Under the pieces are notes generated by a model that was not told where the DNA came from, searched no databases, and saw only the letters and a program-made list of their open reading frames with translations. The position numbers and the translations under genes were made by a program. Shown here in pieces: positions 42,727 through 53,355 of a stretch of DNA of 64,000 nucleotides. The stretch's first letter is position 1. Every line of letters begins with the position of its first letter. This DNA comes from Clostridium thermopalmarium DSM 5974 (GTDB taxonomy: Bacteria > Bacillota > Clostridia > Clostridiales > Clostridiaceae), in contig NZ_PVXN01000012.1 in NCBI RefSeq assembly GCF_002995795.1, positions 1 through 64,000 on the forward strand. The letters run 5' to 3'.

Positions 42727-43824
42727 TTATACATTGAATCTAAAGTTTACAATATCTCCGTCTTGCATAATATAGTCTTTACCTTCTAATCTGTAAAAGC
42801 CTTTTTCTTTAGCGGCAGCTTCAGATCCACATTCTATAAGTTTATCATAGGATATGATTTCTGCTCGTATAAAGCCTCTTTCGATATCTGTATGAATTTT
42901 ACCAGCAGCTTTAGGCGCTTTAGTACCTTTTTTTATAGTCCAAGCTCTAACTTCATCTTTACCAGCTGTTAAAAAGCTTATAAGACCTAAAAGAGAGTAG
43001 CTTGAACGAATAAGCTTGTTAAGTCCTGGCTCTGTAAGGCCATACTCGGATAGCAATTCGTCTCTTTCATTATCTTCAAGAGAGGATAGCTCTTCTTCTA
43101 TTTTTGCACATATAGTTATTACCTCAGAATTTTCTTCTTTTGCATATTCTTTAACTGCTTTTACAAAGGCATTTTCAGAGTTTCCAGATATAAGATCATC
43201 TTCAGATATATTAGCAACATATAATATAGGCTTTGAAGTAATTAAAAATAAACCCTTTACAATGGCTTTTTCTTCATCGGTAAATTGCATTGTTCTAACT
43301 GGTTTATTAGATTCAAGATGAGCTTTAATTCTCTCCATTACTTCAAGCTCAAACTTTGCATCTTTAATTCCACCTCGAACAGCCTTAACTCCTTTTTCAA
43401 TTCTTCTTTCAAGGACTTCAAGGTCTGCTAATATGAGCTCAAGATTTATTGTTTCTATATCGCGTATAGGATCAATAGAACCTTCAACATGAACTATGTT
43501 ATCATCTTGAAAACATCTTACAACATGAACTATAGCTTCTACTTCTCTAATATGGGATAAAAATTTATTTCCAAGTCCTTCACCTTTACTAGCCCCTTTT
43601 ACAAGACCTGCAATATCATAAAACTCTACGGTAGCATATATTTTCCTTTTGGGATTGTATATTTTTTCAAGCACGTCCAATCTCTTATCTGGAACAGTTA
43701 CTACTCCAACATTAGGTTCGATAGTACAAAATGGGTAGTTTGCAGATTCTGCTCCGGCCTTTGTTATGGCATTAAACAAAGTGCTTTTTCCAACATTAGG
43801 TAGACCAACAATTCCTAATTTCAT
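42727..43824 (-). CDS. ychF: redox-regulated ribosome-associated ATPase YchF (Obg family)
   Basis: A 365-residue P-loop protein. G1 is GLPNVGKS (residues 7-14), switch II is DIAGLVKGASKGEGLGNKFL, and the G4 position departs from NKxD, which explains its preference for ATP. A helical insert spans about 130-190. The C-terminal TGS domain (about 280-365) has WTIKKGTKAPKAAGKIHTDI, then GFIRAEIISYD. It binds ribosomes and is linked to the oxidative stress response. The start has AGGAA upstream on the minus strand and a strong promoter. Confidence 0.95.
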   Translation of the reverse strand: MKLGIVGLPNVGKSTLFNAITKAGAESANYPFCTIEPNVGVVTVPDKRLDVLEKIYNPKRKIYATVEFYDIAGLVKGASKGEGLGNKFLSHIREVEAIVHVVRCFQDDNIVHVEGSIDPIRDIETINLELILADLEVLERRIEKGVKAVRGGIKDAKFELEVMERIKAHLESNKPVRTMQFTDEEKAIVKGLFLITSKPILYVANISEDDLISGNSENAFVKAVKEYAKEENSEVITICAKIEEELSSLEDNERDELLSEYGLTEPGLNKLIRSSYSLLGLISFLTAGKDEVRAWTIKKGTKAPKAAGKIHTDIERGFIRAEIISYDKLIECGSEAAAKEKGFYRLEGKDYIMQDGDIVNFRFNV

Positions 43825-43868
43825 CTATGTACATTCCTTTCTTATCATTTATTATAATATTCTAGTAA

Positions 43869-43897
43869 ATTATACTCTAGATTAAATTTCATTGCAA
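43869..43897 (-). promoter_or_regulatory. sigma-A promoter of ychF
   Basis: On the minus strand TTGCAA (43897-43892), exactly 17 bases, TATAAT (43874-43869). It is about 45 bases before the ychF ATG. Confidence 0.7.
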
Positions 43898-44000
43898 GAA
43901 AGACGCTTTTATAATAATTTATTGAATATTAAAATTAATTGTATTAAAAAACTAATTTTAAAGAAGGAAATTTCTAATGAGTATAGAATAATAACATCTA

Positions 44001-44025
44001 GTGGTTAAAAGTGGAGTGAAGTGGA
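44001..44025 (+). promoter_or_regulatory. MraZ operator: three GTGG(A/T) repeats at 10-bp spacing
   Basis: GTGGT at 44001, GTGGA at 44011 and GTGGA at 44021, each separated by 5 bases. MraZ of other bacteria binds direct repeats with a TGGG/GTGG-type core spaced by 5 bases just upstream of mraZ, so this is most likely the autoregulatory site. A possible -10 (TAGAAT, 43984-43989) lies immediately before it. Confidence 0.75.
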
Positions 44026-44051
44026 GAGAAAATGATTATTAGGGGTGGAAA

Positions 44052-44480
44052 ATGTTCATAGGAGAATATACGCATTCTTTAGACAGTAAAAATAGAATGA
44101 TAATTCCTTCTAAGTTTAGAGAAAATTTAGGTGATAGATTTGTATTGACTAAAGGTCTTGATGGATGCTTATATATTTATCCTATGGATGAGTGGAAAAT
44201 ACTAGAACAAAAGCTAAAAGAACTCCCACTAACAAGTAAAGATGCTAGAGCATTTATAAGATTTTTCTTTTCCGGAGCTAATGAAGTAACTTTAGATAAG
44301 CAAGGAAGGGCATTAATACCTCAAAGTCTTCTAGAATATGCTCAAATAAATAAGGAAATAGTAAGTATTGGGGTAATGACCAGAATTGAAATATGGGGAA
44401 AGGAAAAATGGGAAGAATACAATTCTTCAAATATTGATTTTAATGAAATAGCAGAAAAGATGAGTGAACTTGGAATATAG
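44052..44480 (+). CDS. mraZ: transcriptional regulator MraZ
   Basis: A 142-residue protein made of two AbrB-like halves. The first has [20 protein letters not shown], the second [20 protein letters not shown], each with the DxxxR DNA-binding signature. MraZ rings bind direct repeats upstream of their own gene and repress the division and cell wall cluster. The gene heads that cluster here and has the repeats at 44001-44025. RBS GGGGTGG. Confidence 0.95.
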   Translation: MFIGEYTHSLDSKNRMIIPSKFRENLGDRFVLTKGLDGCLYIYPMDEWKILEQKLKELPLTSKDARAFIRFFFSGANEVTLDKQGRALIPQSLLEYAQINKEIVSIGVMTRIEIWGKEKWEEYNSSNIDFNEIAEKMSELGI

Positions 44481-44494
44481 AAAAGGAGAATAGT

Positions 44495-45424
44495 ATGGAA
44501 TTTAAACATGTATCAGTATTATTAAAAGAAGTTATAGAAGCTTTGAATATAAAAGAAAATGGCATCTATGTGGATTGTACTTTAGGAGGAGCAGGACATT
44601 CAAGTGAAATACTTAAGAGACTATCGCAAGAAGGAAGACTTATTGGAATAGATCAGGATATAAATGCTATAAAAGCTGCTAAAGAAAGATTAAAAGGATA
44701 TAGTAATGTAACCTATGTGCACGATAATTTTTATAACATAGACCATATTTTAAAAGAACTTAATATAGATGGCGTAGATGGAGTTTTAATGGATTTAGGA
44801 GTTTCTTCTTATCAATTAGATACTGCTGAAAGGGGATTTAGCTATATGAAAGATGCTCCTCTTGATATGAGAATGAATACGGAGGACAGTATTTCAGCTT
44901 ATGAAATTGTGAACGAATATAGTGAAGAGGATCTTTTTAGAATTATAAGAGACTATGGAGAAGAAAGATTCGCAAAAAAAATAGCTAGAAATATAGTAAG
45001 TTCAAGAGAGATAAAGCCTATTCAAACTACATTAGAACTAGTAGATATTATAAAAAGATCTATACCAATTAAATTTCAGCAGGGAGGCCATCCAGCTAAA
45101 AAAACTTTTCAGGCTATAAGGATAGAAGTAAATAAAGAACTTGAAATATTAAATAAAGCTGTAGAAGATAGCATAAAAAATTTAAACTCAGGTGGAAGGA
45201 TTGCTATAATAACTTTTCATTCTTTAGAGGATAGAATAATAAAGACTAAATTTAAAGAACTTCAAAATCCATGTACTTGTCCAAAAGAATTTCCTGTATG
45301 CGTATGTGGTAAAAAGCCTATTATAGATATAATTACTAAAAAGCCAATTGAACCTTCGGAAGAAGAAAAAAATTCAAATTCAAGAAGTAAAAGTTCAAAA
45401 CTGAGAGTTGCAGAAAAAATATAG
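44495..45424 (+). CDS. rsmH: 16S rRNA (cytosine1402-N4)-methyltransferase RsmH
   Basis: A 309-residue SAM-dependent enzyme that methylates C1402 in the ribosomal P site. The SAM motif is [19 protein letters not shown]. The inserted domain spans about 110-210, and [16 protein letters not shown] is the RsmH signature. A cysteine cluster near the end ([13 protein letters not shown]) is usual in Firmicutes. RBS AAGGAG; it follows mraZ by 14 bases. Confidence 0.97.
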   Translation: MEFKHVSVLLKEVIEALNIKENGIYVDCTLGGAGHSSEILKRLSQEGRLIGIDQDINAIKAAKERLKGYSNVTYVHDNFYNIDHILKELNIDGVDGVLMDLGVSSYQLDTAERGFSYMKDAPLDMRMNTEDSISAYEIVNEYSEEDLFRIIRDYGEERFAKKIARNIVSSREIKPIQTTLELVDIIKRSIPIKFQQGGHPAKKTFQAIRIEVNKELEILNKAVEDSIKNLNSGGRIAIITFHSLEDRIIKTKFKELQNPCTCPKEFPVCVCGKKPIIDIITKKPIEPSEEEKNSNSRSKSSKLRVAEKI

Positions 45425-45451
45425 TTCTAAAACTAGGATGGAGGGAATAAA

Positions 45452-45946
45452 TTGATAATAAATAATAGAAATAATATAAATGGTAACAATGCTTTAGCAC
45501 CCCAAAAGATATATTCTAGACAAATTGATTATGATAAACAAAGAGATTTAGAAAAACTAAAAAAGGAGCACATTAAAATTAATAAACAAAAATCGGTAAA
45601 CAAGAAAGTAACAATTTTAAGAAACATTATATTTTGTTTTATTATTGGAATCGCTGTAGTATACAGATATTCAATAATATACAATATCGAAAAAGATATA
45701 TTAGATGTGAAAAGTGAGATTTCTACAGTAAATTCAGAAAACGAAAATTTAAAAATTGGATTACTAAAGTATAGCAATATTAAAGAAATAGAGAATAATG
45801 CAGTGAAAAACTTAAATATGTTTCCTAAGAACGAATCTAATATTGTGTACATAGACTTGGAAAAAAATAACTTTAAGAGTTTTTCAAAAGAAGATGTTAA
45901 AGAAAATGAGGGGATGATTGAGAGATTAAAAAAGATTTTATATTAA
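45452..45946 (+). CDS. ftsL: cell division protein FtsL-like
   Basis: The start is TTG at 45452, 6 bases after GGAGGG. The 164-residue protein has a charged cytoplasmic N-terminus of about 57 residues and one membrane helix (about 58-78, ILRNIIFCFIIGIAVVYR). A coiled coil follows (about 80-125). This is the bitopic build of FtsL, which with DivIC and FtsQ activates septal synthesis. Sequence similarity in this family is low; assignment rests on topology and place between rsmH and spoVD. Confidence 0.8.
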   Translation: MIINNRNNINGNNALAPQKIYSRQIDYDKQRDLEKLKKEHIKINKQKSVNKKVTILRNIIFCFIIGIAVVYRYSIIYNIEKDILDVKSEISTVNSENENLKIGLLKYSNIKEIENNAVKNLNMFPKNESNIVYIDLEKNNFKSFSKEDVKENEGMIERLKKILY

Positions 45947-45960
45947 CGGAGGTAAAAAGT

Positions 45961-48156
45961 GTGATTAAAAAGGAATATAGAGATAAAGTTATAGTAAAGC
46001 GAAGGATGCTAATAGTTTTCGGCATACTTTTGCTTTTGTTTTTTGGACTAACAATTAGACTAGGATATATTATGATAATAAAATCTGCAAAGTATAAAAA
46101 TATTGCTACAGACCAGTGGACAAGTGAAGTTAAAATCGAGGCAAGAAGAGGAAGGATTTTGGATAGAAATGGTCAAGAGTTAGCAGTAAGTGCTAACGTA
46201 TATAGAGTTGATTTAGATATGAATACTCTAAGACAAACAAAGGCAAAATATGAAATTGATGACGAAGAAATAGCATCAGCATTAGCTACAGCTCTTAATA
46301 TGGACAAGGAAGAAGTACTCAAAACTCTAAAAAAGACTCTGCCGAGCGGACTGCCTATCGGTTCAGCTACTTTAAAAAGAAGGATTGAAAAGGAAGAGGC
46401 AGATAAGGTCAGAAACATTGAAATTAAAGGACAAAAATTGAGAGGAGTTATAGTATCGCCTGATACAAAAAGATATTACCCTAATGGGAATTTCCTAGCT
46501 CATGTATTAGGACATACAAGATCAGATGGAGAGGGCTTAACAGGCGTAGAATTGACCTATAATAAATATTTAGCAGGGATTCCAGGAGTAAAAATTGCAG
46601 AGACGGATAACAAAAGTCAAGATCTTCCTTATACAATTTCAGAATACACAAAGCCTGTACCTGGGAAAGATGTAGTACTTACTATAGACGAAATGATACA
46701 ACACTTTGCTGAGAAAGCGGCAGAGCAAGCTCTAATTGATAATAAGGCTAAAGCGGTCACTATTATAGTGATGAATCCTAAAAATGGGGAAGTACTTGCT
46801 ATGGCTAATAAACCAGACTATAATCCTAATTCTCCTTGGGAAGAAGGAAAGACATATGAAGAACTCCAAAAGAATTGGAGAAATAGAGCTGTCAGTGATA
46901 CTTTTGAACCAGGTTCTATCTTCAAGGTTATAACAGCTGCTGCTGCTTTAGAAGAAAAAGTGGTAGATGAAGACAGTTATGAAATTACCTGCGGAGGAGG
47001 TACAACAATTGGAAAAAGAACAATTCACTGTTGGAAAAGAACTGGTCATGGAACAGAAACATTTGCTGATATACTTAAAAACTCATGTAATGTAGGATTT
47101 ATGGACTTAGGAAGAAAGTTAGGAGCAGAAAAGCTAAATAAACATATACAACTTTTTGGATTAGGTGAAAAAACCGGAATAGATCTTCCAGGAGAGGCTA
47201 AGGGAATAATTAAGAAAACTGAAAATATAAGTGATACAGATTTAGCTACCATATCTTTTGGTCAGACAAATACATTAACAGCTATACAGTATATGAGAGC
47301 TTTAAATGCGATAGCTAACGGAGGATACTTAATAAAACCTCATGTAGTAAAAGAAATAGTTCATTATGATGAAAATAATAAAAGAATAGTTGATGTGAAT
47401 TTTAATAATATAGAACAGGAAAAGAAAAAAATTGAAGATGAAGAGATAATGGCTAAATTAAGAGGATATTTAGAGAAGGTAGTATCCGAAGGTGGAGGAC
47501 AAAATGCTTTTGTAGATGGATATAAAATAGCTGGTAAGACAGGAACGGCACAAAAGGTTGTAAATGGTAAATATGCTGCAGGCAAGTATATTGCATCTTT
47601 TGGAGGTATGGCACCAGCTGATGATCCTAAAATTACTGTGTTTGTATCTATCGATGAACCGGATCCATCTAAATACTATGCTGGACAGATTGCTGCACCA
47701 GTTGCAAAACAGGTATTTACTGATATATTTAATTATATGGCTTTAAATAGCAGCGATGCTGATAAAGTTATGGTTAGAAATGTAACTGTTCCTGAAGTAA
47801 GAGGACTAAAAAAAGAAGAGGCCATAAAAGTCTTAAAAGATGCTAAACTAAGTTATGAAATAACCAACGAGGGTGAATATATAGTAGATATGACGCCTAA
47901 ACCAGGTTATGCTGTAAGCGAAGGCGGCAAAATAGTACTTTACAGCGGGAACACACAAAACTATAATAAGGAAGTGGTAGTACCAAATCTTAAAGGATAT
48001 GATAAGGATAAAGCCATAGAACTTCTTAAAAGCCTTGGAATTGAGGCTAAGATTATTGGAGAAGGAGTAGTCTCTGAGCAGAGCATATCAGCAGGAAGTA
48101 AAGTCAATAGAGGTACTGCTACAATAGTTTTAACTCTTAATGAGTTTGGAGATTAA
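45961..48156 (+). CDS. spoVD: class B penicillin-binding protein, SpoVD type with two PASTA domains
   Basis: A 731-residue transpeptidase starting at GTG (AGGAGG upstream at the correct distance). A membrane anchor lies at about 15-37. The dimerisation domain spans about 55-230. The transpeptidase domain has the active Ser319 in PGSIFKV, the second motif SCN and the third motif KTGT. Two PASTA repeats lie at about 602-660 (TVPEVRGLKKEEAIKVLKDA) and 665-731 (VVPNLKGYDKDKAIELLKSL). The double PASTA tail is typical of SpoVD-like PBPs; it may act in spore cortex synthesis, division, or both. Confidence 0.93.
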   Translation: MIKKEYRDKVIVKRRMLIVFGILLLLFFGLTIRLGYIMIIKSAKYKNIATDQWTSEVKIEARRGRILDRNGQELAVSANVYRVDLDMNTLRQTKAKYEIDDEEIASALATALNMDKEEVLKTLKKTLPSGLPIGSATLKRRIEKEEADKVRNIEIKGQKLRGVIVSPDTKRYYPNGNFLAHVLGHTRSDGEGLTGVELTYNKYLAGIPGVKIAETDNKSQDLPYTISEYTKPVPGKDVVLTIDEMIQHFAEKAAEQALIDNKAKAVTIIVMNPKNGEVLAMANKPDYNPNSPWEEGKTYEELQKNWRNRAVSDTFEPGSIFKVITAAAALEEKVVDEDSYEITCGGGTTIGKRTIHCWKRTGHGTETFADILKNSCNVGFMDLGRKLGAEKLNKHIQLFGLGEKTGIDLPGEAKGIIKKTENISDTDLATISFGQTNTLTAIQYMRALNAIANGGYLIKPHVVKEIVHYDENNKRIVDVNFNNIEQEKKKIEDEEIMAKLRGYLEKVVSEGGGQNAFVDGYKIAGKTGTAQKVVNGKYAAGKYIASFGGMAPADDPKITVFVSIDEPDPSKYYAGQIAAPVAKQVFTDIFNYMALNSSDADKVMVRNVTVPEVRGLKKEEAIKVLKDAKLSYEITNEGEYIVDMTPKPGYAVSEGGKIVLYSGNTQNYNKEVVVPNLKGYDKDKAIELLKSLGIEAKIIGEGVVSEQSISAGSKVNRGTATIVLTLNEFGD

Positions 48157-48194
48157 AAGGAGAGAACTTTAGAAAGTTTTAAGTTAAAGATAAT

Positions 48195-48224
48195 ATGTGA
48201 TTAGCATAGTTATGCTAATCACAT
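48195..48224. repeat. 14-bp perfect inverted repeat before murE
   Basis: ATGTGATTAGCATA (48195-48208) and TATGCTAATCACAT (48211-48224) are perfect complements with GT between them. There is no T-run, so it is not a standard terminator. It may be a DNA operator (a wide dyad with TGTGA/TCACA ends) or an RNA hairpin that trims expression between spoVD and murE. Confidence 0.6.
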
Positions 48225-48250
48225 TAATTGTTAATTAAGAGGTGATTAAT

Positions 48251-49699
48251 ATGAAGCTTTCAGAAATGTTGCAAGGATTAGAGTATAGTATTGTTCAAGG
48301 AAACATAGATTTAGACGTAAAGGAAGTTCAATATGACTCAAGAAAAGTCAAGAAAGAAGATTTATTTATTTGTATTGAAGGATTTAATGTTGATGGACAC
48401 AAATATATAGGTAGTGCTATTAAAAATGGTGCTACAGCTATAGTTTGCAGTAAGGACTTAGAGGATTGTTTAAATTGTACTGTAATAAAAGTTAAAGATA
48501 CAAGAAAGGCCCTTGCTATAATATCAAATAATTTCTACAAAAATGCAGTAGAGGCAATAAAATTAATAGGAATTACAGGAACAAATGGTAAAACAACTTC
48601 TACATATATGATTAAATCAATTTTAGAACATGCTGGATATAATGTAGGTCTTATAGGAACTATAGCCAATTATATTGGAAAGGAAAAAATTAAATCAGAA
48701 AGAACTACTCCTGAATCTTTAGAACTTCATGAATTATTTAACAAAATGAGGAAAAAAGGCGTAGACTATTGTGTAATGGAAGTATCTTCTCACTCTTTAA
48801 GTTTAAATAGAGTTTATGGATTAAATTTTTCACAGGCTGTATTTACTAATTTAACTCAGGACCACTTAGATTTTCATAAAACCTTTGAAAATTATTACAA
48901 TGCTAAACTTGAATTATTTAAAAATGCAAAAAGTTCTATAATTAATGTAGATGATATATATGGAAGAAAGATGCTTAAAGATATACCACAATCTAGTGAA
49001 GTACTAACTTATTCCCTTGAAAGTGGAGATTTAATTGCAAAAAATATTATAAACCATTCAAGAGGAGCAGAATTTGACTTATATTATAAGAATAATTGTA
49101 TACATATTCAGCTAAGTATTCCAGGAAGATACAATGTTTATAATGCCTTATGTAGTGCTGGAGCATGTATTAAAGAAGGAATTTCGTTAGAAAAGATAAA
49201 AGAAGGGCTTCAAAAGGTAGTTGTTCCTGGAAGATGTGAAATAGCAACAAAAGATTACGATTTAGGATTTGATGTTATTATTGATTATGCTCATACTCCT
49301 GATGGGTTAGAAAATATATTAAAAACAGCAAGAGAATTTACAAAAGGAAGATTAATAAGCGTATTTGGGTGCGGAGGAGATAGAGACAAGACTAAAAGAC
49401 CTATAATGGGTAAAATAGGTTCTGAATTGTCGGATATAGCTATAATTACATCTGATAATCCAAGAACTGAAGAACCTCTGCTTATATTAAAAGATATTGA
49501 GATGGGAATAGAAAAGGACAATTATATTTTAATTGAAAACAGGAAAGAAGCTATAAAAAAAGCTATGGAGATAGCTGAAAAAGGTGATGTTATAGTTGTT
49601 GCTGGTAAAGGACATGAGGACTATCAGATACTAAAGGATAAAGTTATACATTTTGATGAAAGAGAAGTAATAAGAGATATTATAAAGGAGTTGTTTTAA
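48251..49699 (+). CDS. murE: UDP-MurNAc-L-Ala-D-Glu:meso-diaminopimelate ligase MurE
   Basis: A 482-residue Mur ligase that adds the third residue to the peptidoglycan stem. ATG 48251 with AAGAGGTGA upstream is chosen over GTG 48242. The P-loop is GTNGKT (110-115). The amino-acid selecting motif is Asp402-Asn403-Pro404-Arg405 (SDNPRTEEP), which marks meso-diaminopimelate-specific enzymes. The wall is therefore predicted to be A1-gamma type. murF follows without a gap. Confidence 0.96.
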   Translation: MKLSEMLQGLEYSIVQGNIDLDVKEVQYDSRKVKKEDLFICIEGFNVDGHKYIGSAIKNGATAIVCSKDLEDCLNCTVIKVKDTRKALAIISNNFYKNAVEAIKLIGITGTNGKTTSTYMIKSILEHAGYNVGLIGTIANYIGKEKIKSERTTPESLELHELFNKMRKKGVDYCVMEVSSHSLSLNRVYGLNFSQAVFTNLTQDHLDFHKTFENYYNAKLELFKNAKSSIINVDDIYGRKMLKDIPQSSEVLTYSLESGDLIAKNIINHSRGAEFDLYYKNNCIHIQLSIPGRYNVYNALCSAGACIKEGISLEKIKEGLQKVVVPGRCEIATKDYDLGFDVIIDYAHTPDGLENILKTAREFTKGRLISVFGCGGDRDKTKRPIMGKIGSELSDIAIITSDNPRTEEPLLILKDIEMGIEKDNYILIENRKEAIKKAMEIAEKGDVIVVAGKGHEDYQILKDKVIHFDEREVIRDIIKELF

Positions 49700-51070
49700 T
49701 TGGAATCACTAAGTTTTGAAGAAATTGTTGAAGCAATAAATGGAAAAGTATACATAAATGCTGGTAATAATAAATATAATAATTTAAGTACAGATACAAG
49801 AAAAATATGCAAAGATAGTATATTTATATCTTTAAAGGGCAAGAATTTCAATGGAAATGATTATATAGAAGAAGCCAGTAAAAAAGGTGCCAATCTTTGC
49901 ATAGTTGATGAAATAAAATTTAAAAGTAAAGATTTAAGCAAAGATACTTCTATTATCTTAGTAGATGATACAAAAGAAGCTTTGTTAAACTTAGCAGAGT
50001 ATTACAGAAGTAAGTTAAAAGTAAAAGTAATAGGAATAACAGGATCAACAGGAAAGACATCTACTAAGGATTTAACTGCTGCAGCTTTAAGTTCTAAATT
50101 CAAGGTTTTTAAAACAAAAGGTAACTTTAATAATGAAATAGGCCTTCCTTTAATGATATTTGAACTAGATAACAGTTATGATATAGCAGTTTTAGAAATG
50201 GGCATGAGTAACTTAGGAGAAATACACAGGTTAGCAAAAACTGCAAGACCAAATGTTGCTATAATAACTAACATAGGAATATCGCATATTGAAAATTTAA
50301 AAACTAGAGAAAATATTTTAAAAGCAAAGATGGAAATTACAGATTTTTTCACTAAGGATAATGTATTAATAGTAAATGGAGAAAATGATTTATTATCAAC
50401 TATTTCTTCAAGAGAGTATAAAATAGTGAAAATTGGATTTAAAGAAGGAGACTTTAAGGCTATCGATATATTTACAGATGAAGAACACGTTGAATTTACT
50501 GTAGATGATGGAATAGAGAAGGAGAGGTTTAATATACCAGTTCCAGGTAAGCATAATGTACTAAATTCCTTATTAGCAATTGCAGCTGGTCGAATTATGA
50601 ATATAGAATATGATAAATTAAAAGAAGGAATTAAAAATTTGAGTTTTACGTCAATGAGATTAGATATAATAAAAGGAAATAAATTCACTATAATCGATGA
50701 TTGCTATAATGCAAGTCCTGATTCTATGAAAGCGGCTCTTGATGTAATGAGTACTATGAAGGTTGGTAGAAAGATAGCGGTACTTGGAACTATGAAAGAG
50801 CTAGGAGATGAGTCTTATAAATTTCACATGGAAGTTGCTAAATATGCTAAGGATAAGGGAATAGATTTACTTGTTACTATAGGAGAATTTAATAAGGCAT
50901 ATAAAGAAGGATTTAATGATGATGATAAATTTAAGGAGTTTGACAATGTAGAGGATGCTTGTGAATTTTTAGAGGCTAATATCAAAGATAAAGATGGTAT
51001 ATTGATAAAAGCTTCAAGAAGTATGAAATTTGAAACTATAGTAAACAAGCTTAAAGCTAAAAACTGCTAA
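49700..51070 (+). CDS. murF: UDP-MurNAc-tripeptide:D-Ala-D-Ala ligase MurF
   Basis: A 456-residue ligase that adds D-Ala-D-Ala to the stem peptide. The start is TTG, directly after the murE stop, with AAAGGAG 9 bases upstream. The P-loop is GSTGKTST. The family regions [29 protein letters not shown] and [19 protein letters not shown] are intact. It is translationally coupled to murE. Confidence 0.96.
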   Translation: MESLSFEEIVEAINGKVYINAGNNKYNNLSTDTRKICKDSIFISLKGKNFNGNDYIEEASKKGANLCIVDEIKFKSKDLSKDTSIILVDDTKEALLNLAEYYRSKLKVKVIGITGSTGKTSTKDLTAAALSSKFKVFKTKGNFNNEIGLPLMIFELDNSYDIAVLEMGMSNLGEIHRLAKTARPNVAIITNIGISHIENLKTRENILKAKMEITDFFTKDNVLIVNGENDLLSTISSREYKIVKIGFKEGDFKAIDIFTDEEHVEFTVDDGIEKERFNIPVPGKHNVLNSLLAIAAGRIMNIEYDKLKEGIKNLSFTSMRLDIIKGNKFTIIDDCYNASPDSMKAALDVMSTMKVGRKIAVLGTMKELGDESYKFHMEVAKYAKDKGIDLLVTIGEFNKAYKEGFNDDDKFKEFDNVEDACEFLEANIKDKDGILIKASRSMKFETIVNKLKAKNC

Positions 51071-51083
51071 AGGAGATAGAACT

Positions 51084-52061
51084 ATGAGTTTGATGATTTA
51101 TTCAGTATTAGTAGCATTTATTATATCTATACTTCAGGGACCTATATTAATACCTCTATTGCATAAACTGAAATTTGGTCAAAATATAAGAGATGAAGGG
51201 CCTCAAAGTCATAAAAAGAAGTCTGGAACGCCTACTATGGGTGGAATTATATTCATTCTTTCTAGTATAATAACAGTATTTATTGTATTAAAGAAACCAG
51301 GATTTGAAACTTTACTTGCAATATTTGCTTTTGTGGCTTTTGGAATAATAGGGTTAGTCGATGATTTATTAAAAATAATACATAAAAAAAATGAAGGATT
51401 AAAGGCGTATCAAAAAATGTTATTACTCCTTATCGTGTCATCGATAATCGCTTTTTATGCATATAATGATCCTAAAATAGGTAGTAGTATAATAGTTCCT
51501 TTTATACACAAGACATGGAATTTGGGAGTTTTTTATGTACCATTCATAATATTGTATTTCGCAGCAACTACTAATGCTGTAAACTTAACAGATGGGTTAG
51601 ATGGTTTAGCTACAAGTATTACTTTGCTTGTTATAACTTTTTTTGCTGTGGTATGCTATGCCACAGGTTATTATACGCTTTCTATATTCTGTGCTGCAAT
51701 AGGTGGAGGACTTTTAGGGTTCTTAAGATATAATGCTCATCCAGCACAGATTTTTATGGGAGATACTGGTTCATTAGCGTTAGGAGGAGCAGTAGCGGTA
51801 GTGGCTATGATACTTAAACTTCCTTTAATAGTTATAATTGTTGGTGGTATTTATTTAGCAGAAACATTGTCTGTAATTCTCCAAGTTATATCTTTTAAGT
51901 TATTTGGAAAGAGAATTTTCAAGATGAGTCCTTTACATCATCATTTTGAACTAAGTGGATGGCATGAAACGAAAGTTGTTTCAGTATTTTCTATAGTAAC
52001 AGTAATACTTTGCTTGATTGGCTTTTTGTCCTTAATGCAAATGAATAAGTTGACTTTATAA
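51084..52061 (+). CDS. mraY: phospho-MurNAc-pentapeptide transferase MraY
   Basis: A 325-residue membrane enzyme with ten helices that makes lipid I. Catalytic aspartates are seen in GLVDDLLKI and [10 protein letters not shown]. The nucleotide site is [10 protein letters not shown], and the histidine motif is [21 protein letters not shown]; it is 13 bases after murF. murD and murG, its usual pathway neighbours, are not in the cluster. Confidence 0.97.
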   Translation: MSLMIYSVLVAFIISILQGPILIPLLHKLKFGQNIRDEGPQSHKKKSGTPTMGGIIFILSSIITVFIVLKKPGFETLLAIFAFVAFGIIGLVDDLLKIIHKKNEGLKAYQKMLLLLIVSSIIAFYAYNDPKIGSSIIVPFIHKTWNLGVFYVPFIILYFAATTNAVNLTDGLDGLATSITLLVITFFAVVCYATGYYTLSIFCAAIGGGLLGFLRYNAHPAQIFMGDTGSLALGGAVAVVAMILKLPLIVIIVGGIYLAETLSVILQVISFKLFGKRIFKMSPLHHHFELSGWHETKVVSVFSIVTVILCLIGFLSLMQMNKLTL

Positions 52062-52085
52062 TCAATCTAAATAGGAGGATATGTT

Positions 52086-53195
52086 ATGGGAAAACCCAAA
52101 AATAAAATGGGTCAGGTTGATTTTGTGTTATTTACAACTATATTAATTTTAGTGGCAATAGGCATAATCATGGTATATAGTGCTAGCTCATATGCTTCAC
52201 TGCACAGTAAAGCTTATAATTATGATGATATGTATTTTCTAAAAAAGCAGGGATTATGGGCAATTATAGGCAGTACTTTTATGATTATTGCTGAAAAAAG
52301 AGATTATCACAAACTAAAGAAAGATACAAAGTTTCTTATGATAGTAACAATAATTTTACTTTTTGCTGTATTTGCTTTTCCTGATAATCATGGAGCTAGA
52401 AGGTGGATATACCTTCCAGGAGGTGCTTCTATTCAGCCGTCAGAAATTGCTAAATATGTAGTTGTACTATATTTGGCTAAAAGCATAGAGCAAAAGGGTG
52501 AAAAGATAAAAACATTCAGATATGGTATTTTGCCGTATTTGTTGGTATCAGGTTTCTTTGCAGGTATAGTACTGATGGAAAAAAATCTTAGTATTGCATC
52601 AGTTATAATGATTGTTACAATGATTGTATTATTTGCATCAGGCTGCAGGATAAAGCATATGGCTATGCTGTTTTCATTTGTATTTGCGGCAGGAATAACT
52701 TTTACAGTAACTGAGTCATACAGAATGAAGAGGCTTCTAAGTTTCCTAGATCCATGGAAAGATCCAAAGGGAGATGGATATCAATTAATTCAATCTCTTT
52801 TAGCCTTGGGATCAGGGGGAATATTAGGAATGGGTATTGGAAAGTCAAGACAAAAGTGCTACTACATACCAGAACCTCACAATGATTTCATATTTTCAAT
52901 TATTGGCGAGGAACTAGGATTAATAGGATGTATTATCATTATTTGCTTATTCTTAGTATTTATTTGGAGAGGAATTAGAACAGCTGTAAGAGCTAAAGAT
53001 ATATTTGGTACTTTATTGGCTATAGGAATAACAGGAGTAATTGCCGTTCAAGCTATAATAAACATAGCAGTTGTAACTGGATCAATGCCTGTTACAGGGG
53101 TACCATTACCTTTTATAAGCTACGGAGGATCTTCTCTAGTATTTAATTTAATTGCCATGGGAGTGCTTCTTAACATATCTAGGCAGACTAATTAA
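52086..53195 (+). CDS. spoVE: SEDS glycosyltransferase FtsW/SpoVE
   Basis: A 369-residue integral membrane protein with about ten helices. SEDS signatures are HGARRWIYLPGGASIQPSEI, QSLLALGSGGILGMGIGKSR, PEPHNDFIFSIIGEELGLIG and the end motif TGVPLPFISYGGSSLVFNL. It polymerises lipid II with a partner class B PBP, here most likely the SpoVD-type protein of the same cluster. Whether it is the vegetative FtsW or sporulation SpoVE cannot be told from sequence. A terminator follows. Confidence 0.93.
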   Translation: MGKPKNKMGQVDFVLFTTILILVAIGIIMVYSASSYASLHSKAYNYDDMYFLKKQGLWAIIGSTFMIIAEKRDYHKLKKDTKFLMIVTIILLFAVFAFPDNHGARRWIYLPGGASIQPSEIAKYVVVLYLAKSIEQKGEKIKTFRYGILPYLLVSGFFAGIVLMEKNLSIASVIMIVTMIVLFASGCRIKHMAMLFSFVFAAGITFTVTESYRMKRLLSFLDPWKDPKGDGYQLIQSLLALGSGGILGMGIGKSRQKCYYIPEPHNDFIFSIIGEELGLIGCIIIICLFLVFIWRGIRTAVRAKDIFGTLLAIGITGVIAVQAIINIAVVTGSMPVTGVPLPFISYGGSSLVFNLIAMGVLLNISRQTN

Positions 53196-53204
53196 AACTT
53201 AAAT

Positions 53205-53240
53205 AAAAAAGCATTGTTCACAGGAGCGATGCTTTTTTGT
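53205..53240 (+). terminator. terminator after ftsW/spoVE
   Basis: AAAAAAGCATTG (53205-53216) pairs with CGATGCTTTTTT (53227-53238), with one G-T pair. It divides the mraZ-to-ftsW unit from the ftsQ-to-divIVA unit. Confidence 0.85.
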
Positions 53241-53308
53241 ATTATAATTACAAATATATTAATTTAATTAAAAAAAGTATTAAACAAGTTTAATCTTAAT
53301 ATATTATG

Positions 53309-53317
53309 TGGTATTAT
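53309..53317 (+). promoter_or_regulatory. candidate extended -10 promoter for ftsQ
   Basis: TGGTATTAT, with a poor -35 (TTTAAT) 17 bases before TATTAT. It is placed about 39 bases before the ATG, after the terminator. Confidence 0.5.
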
Positions 53318-53355
53318 AGAGATAGAAATTTTAAAAGCTTTGAAAGGATTCAATT

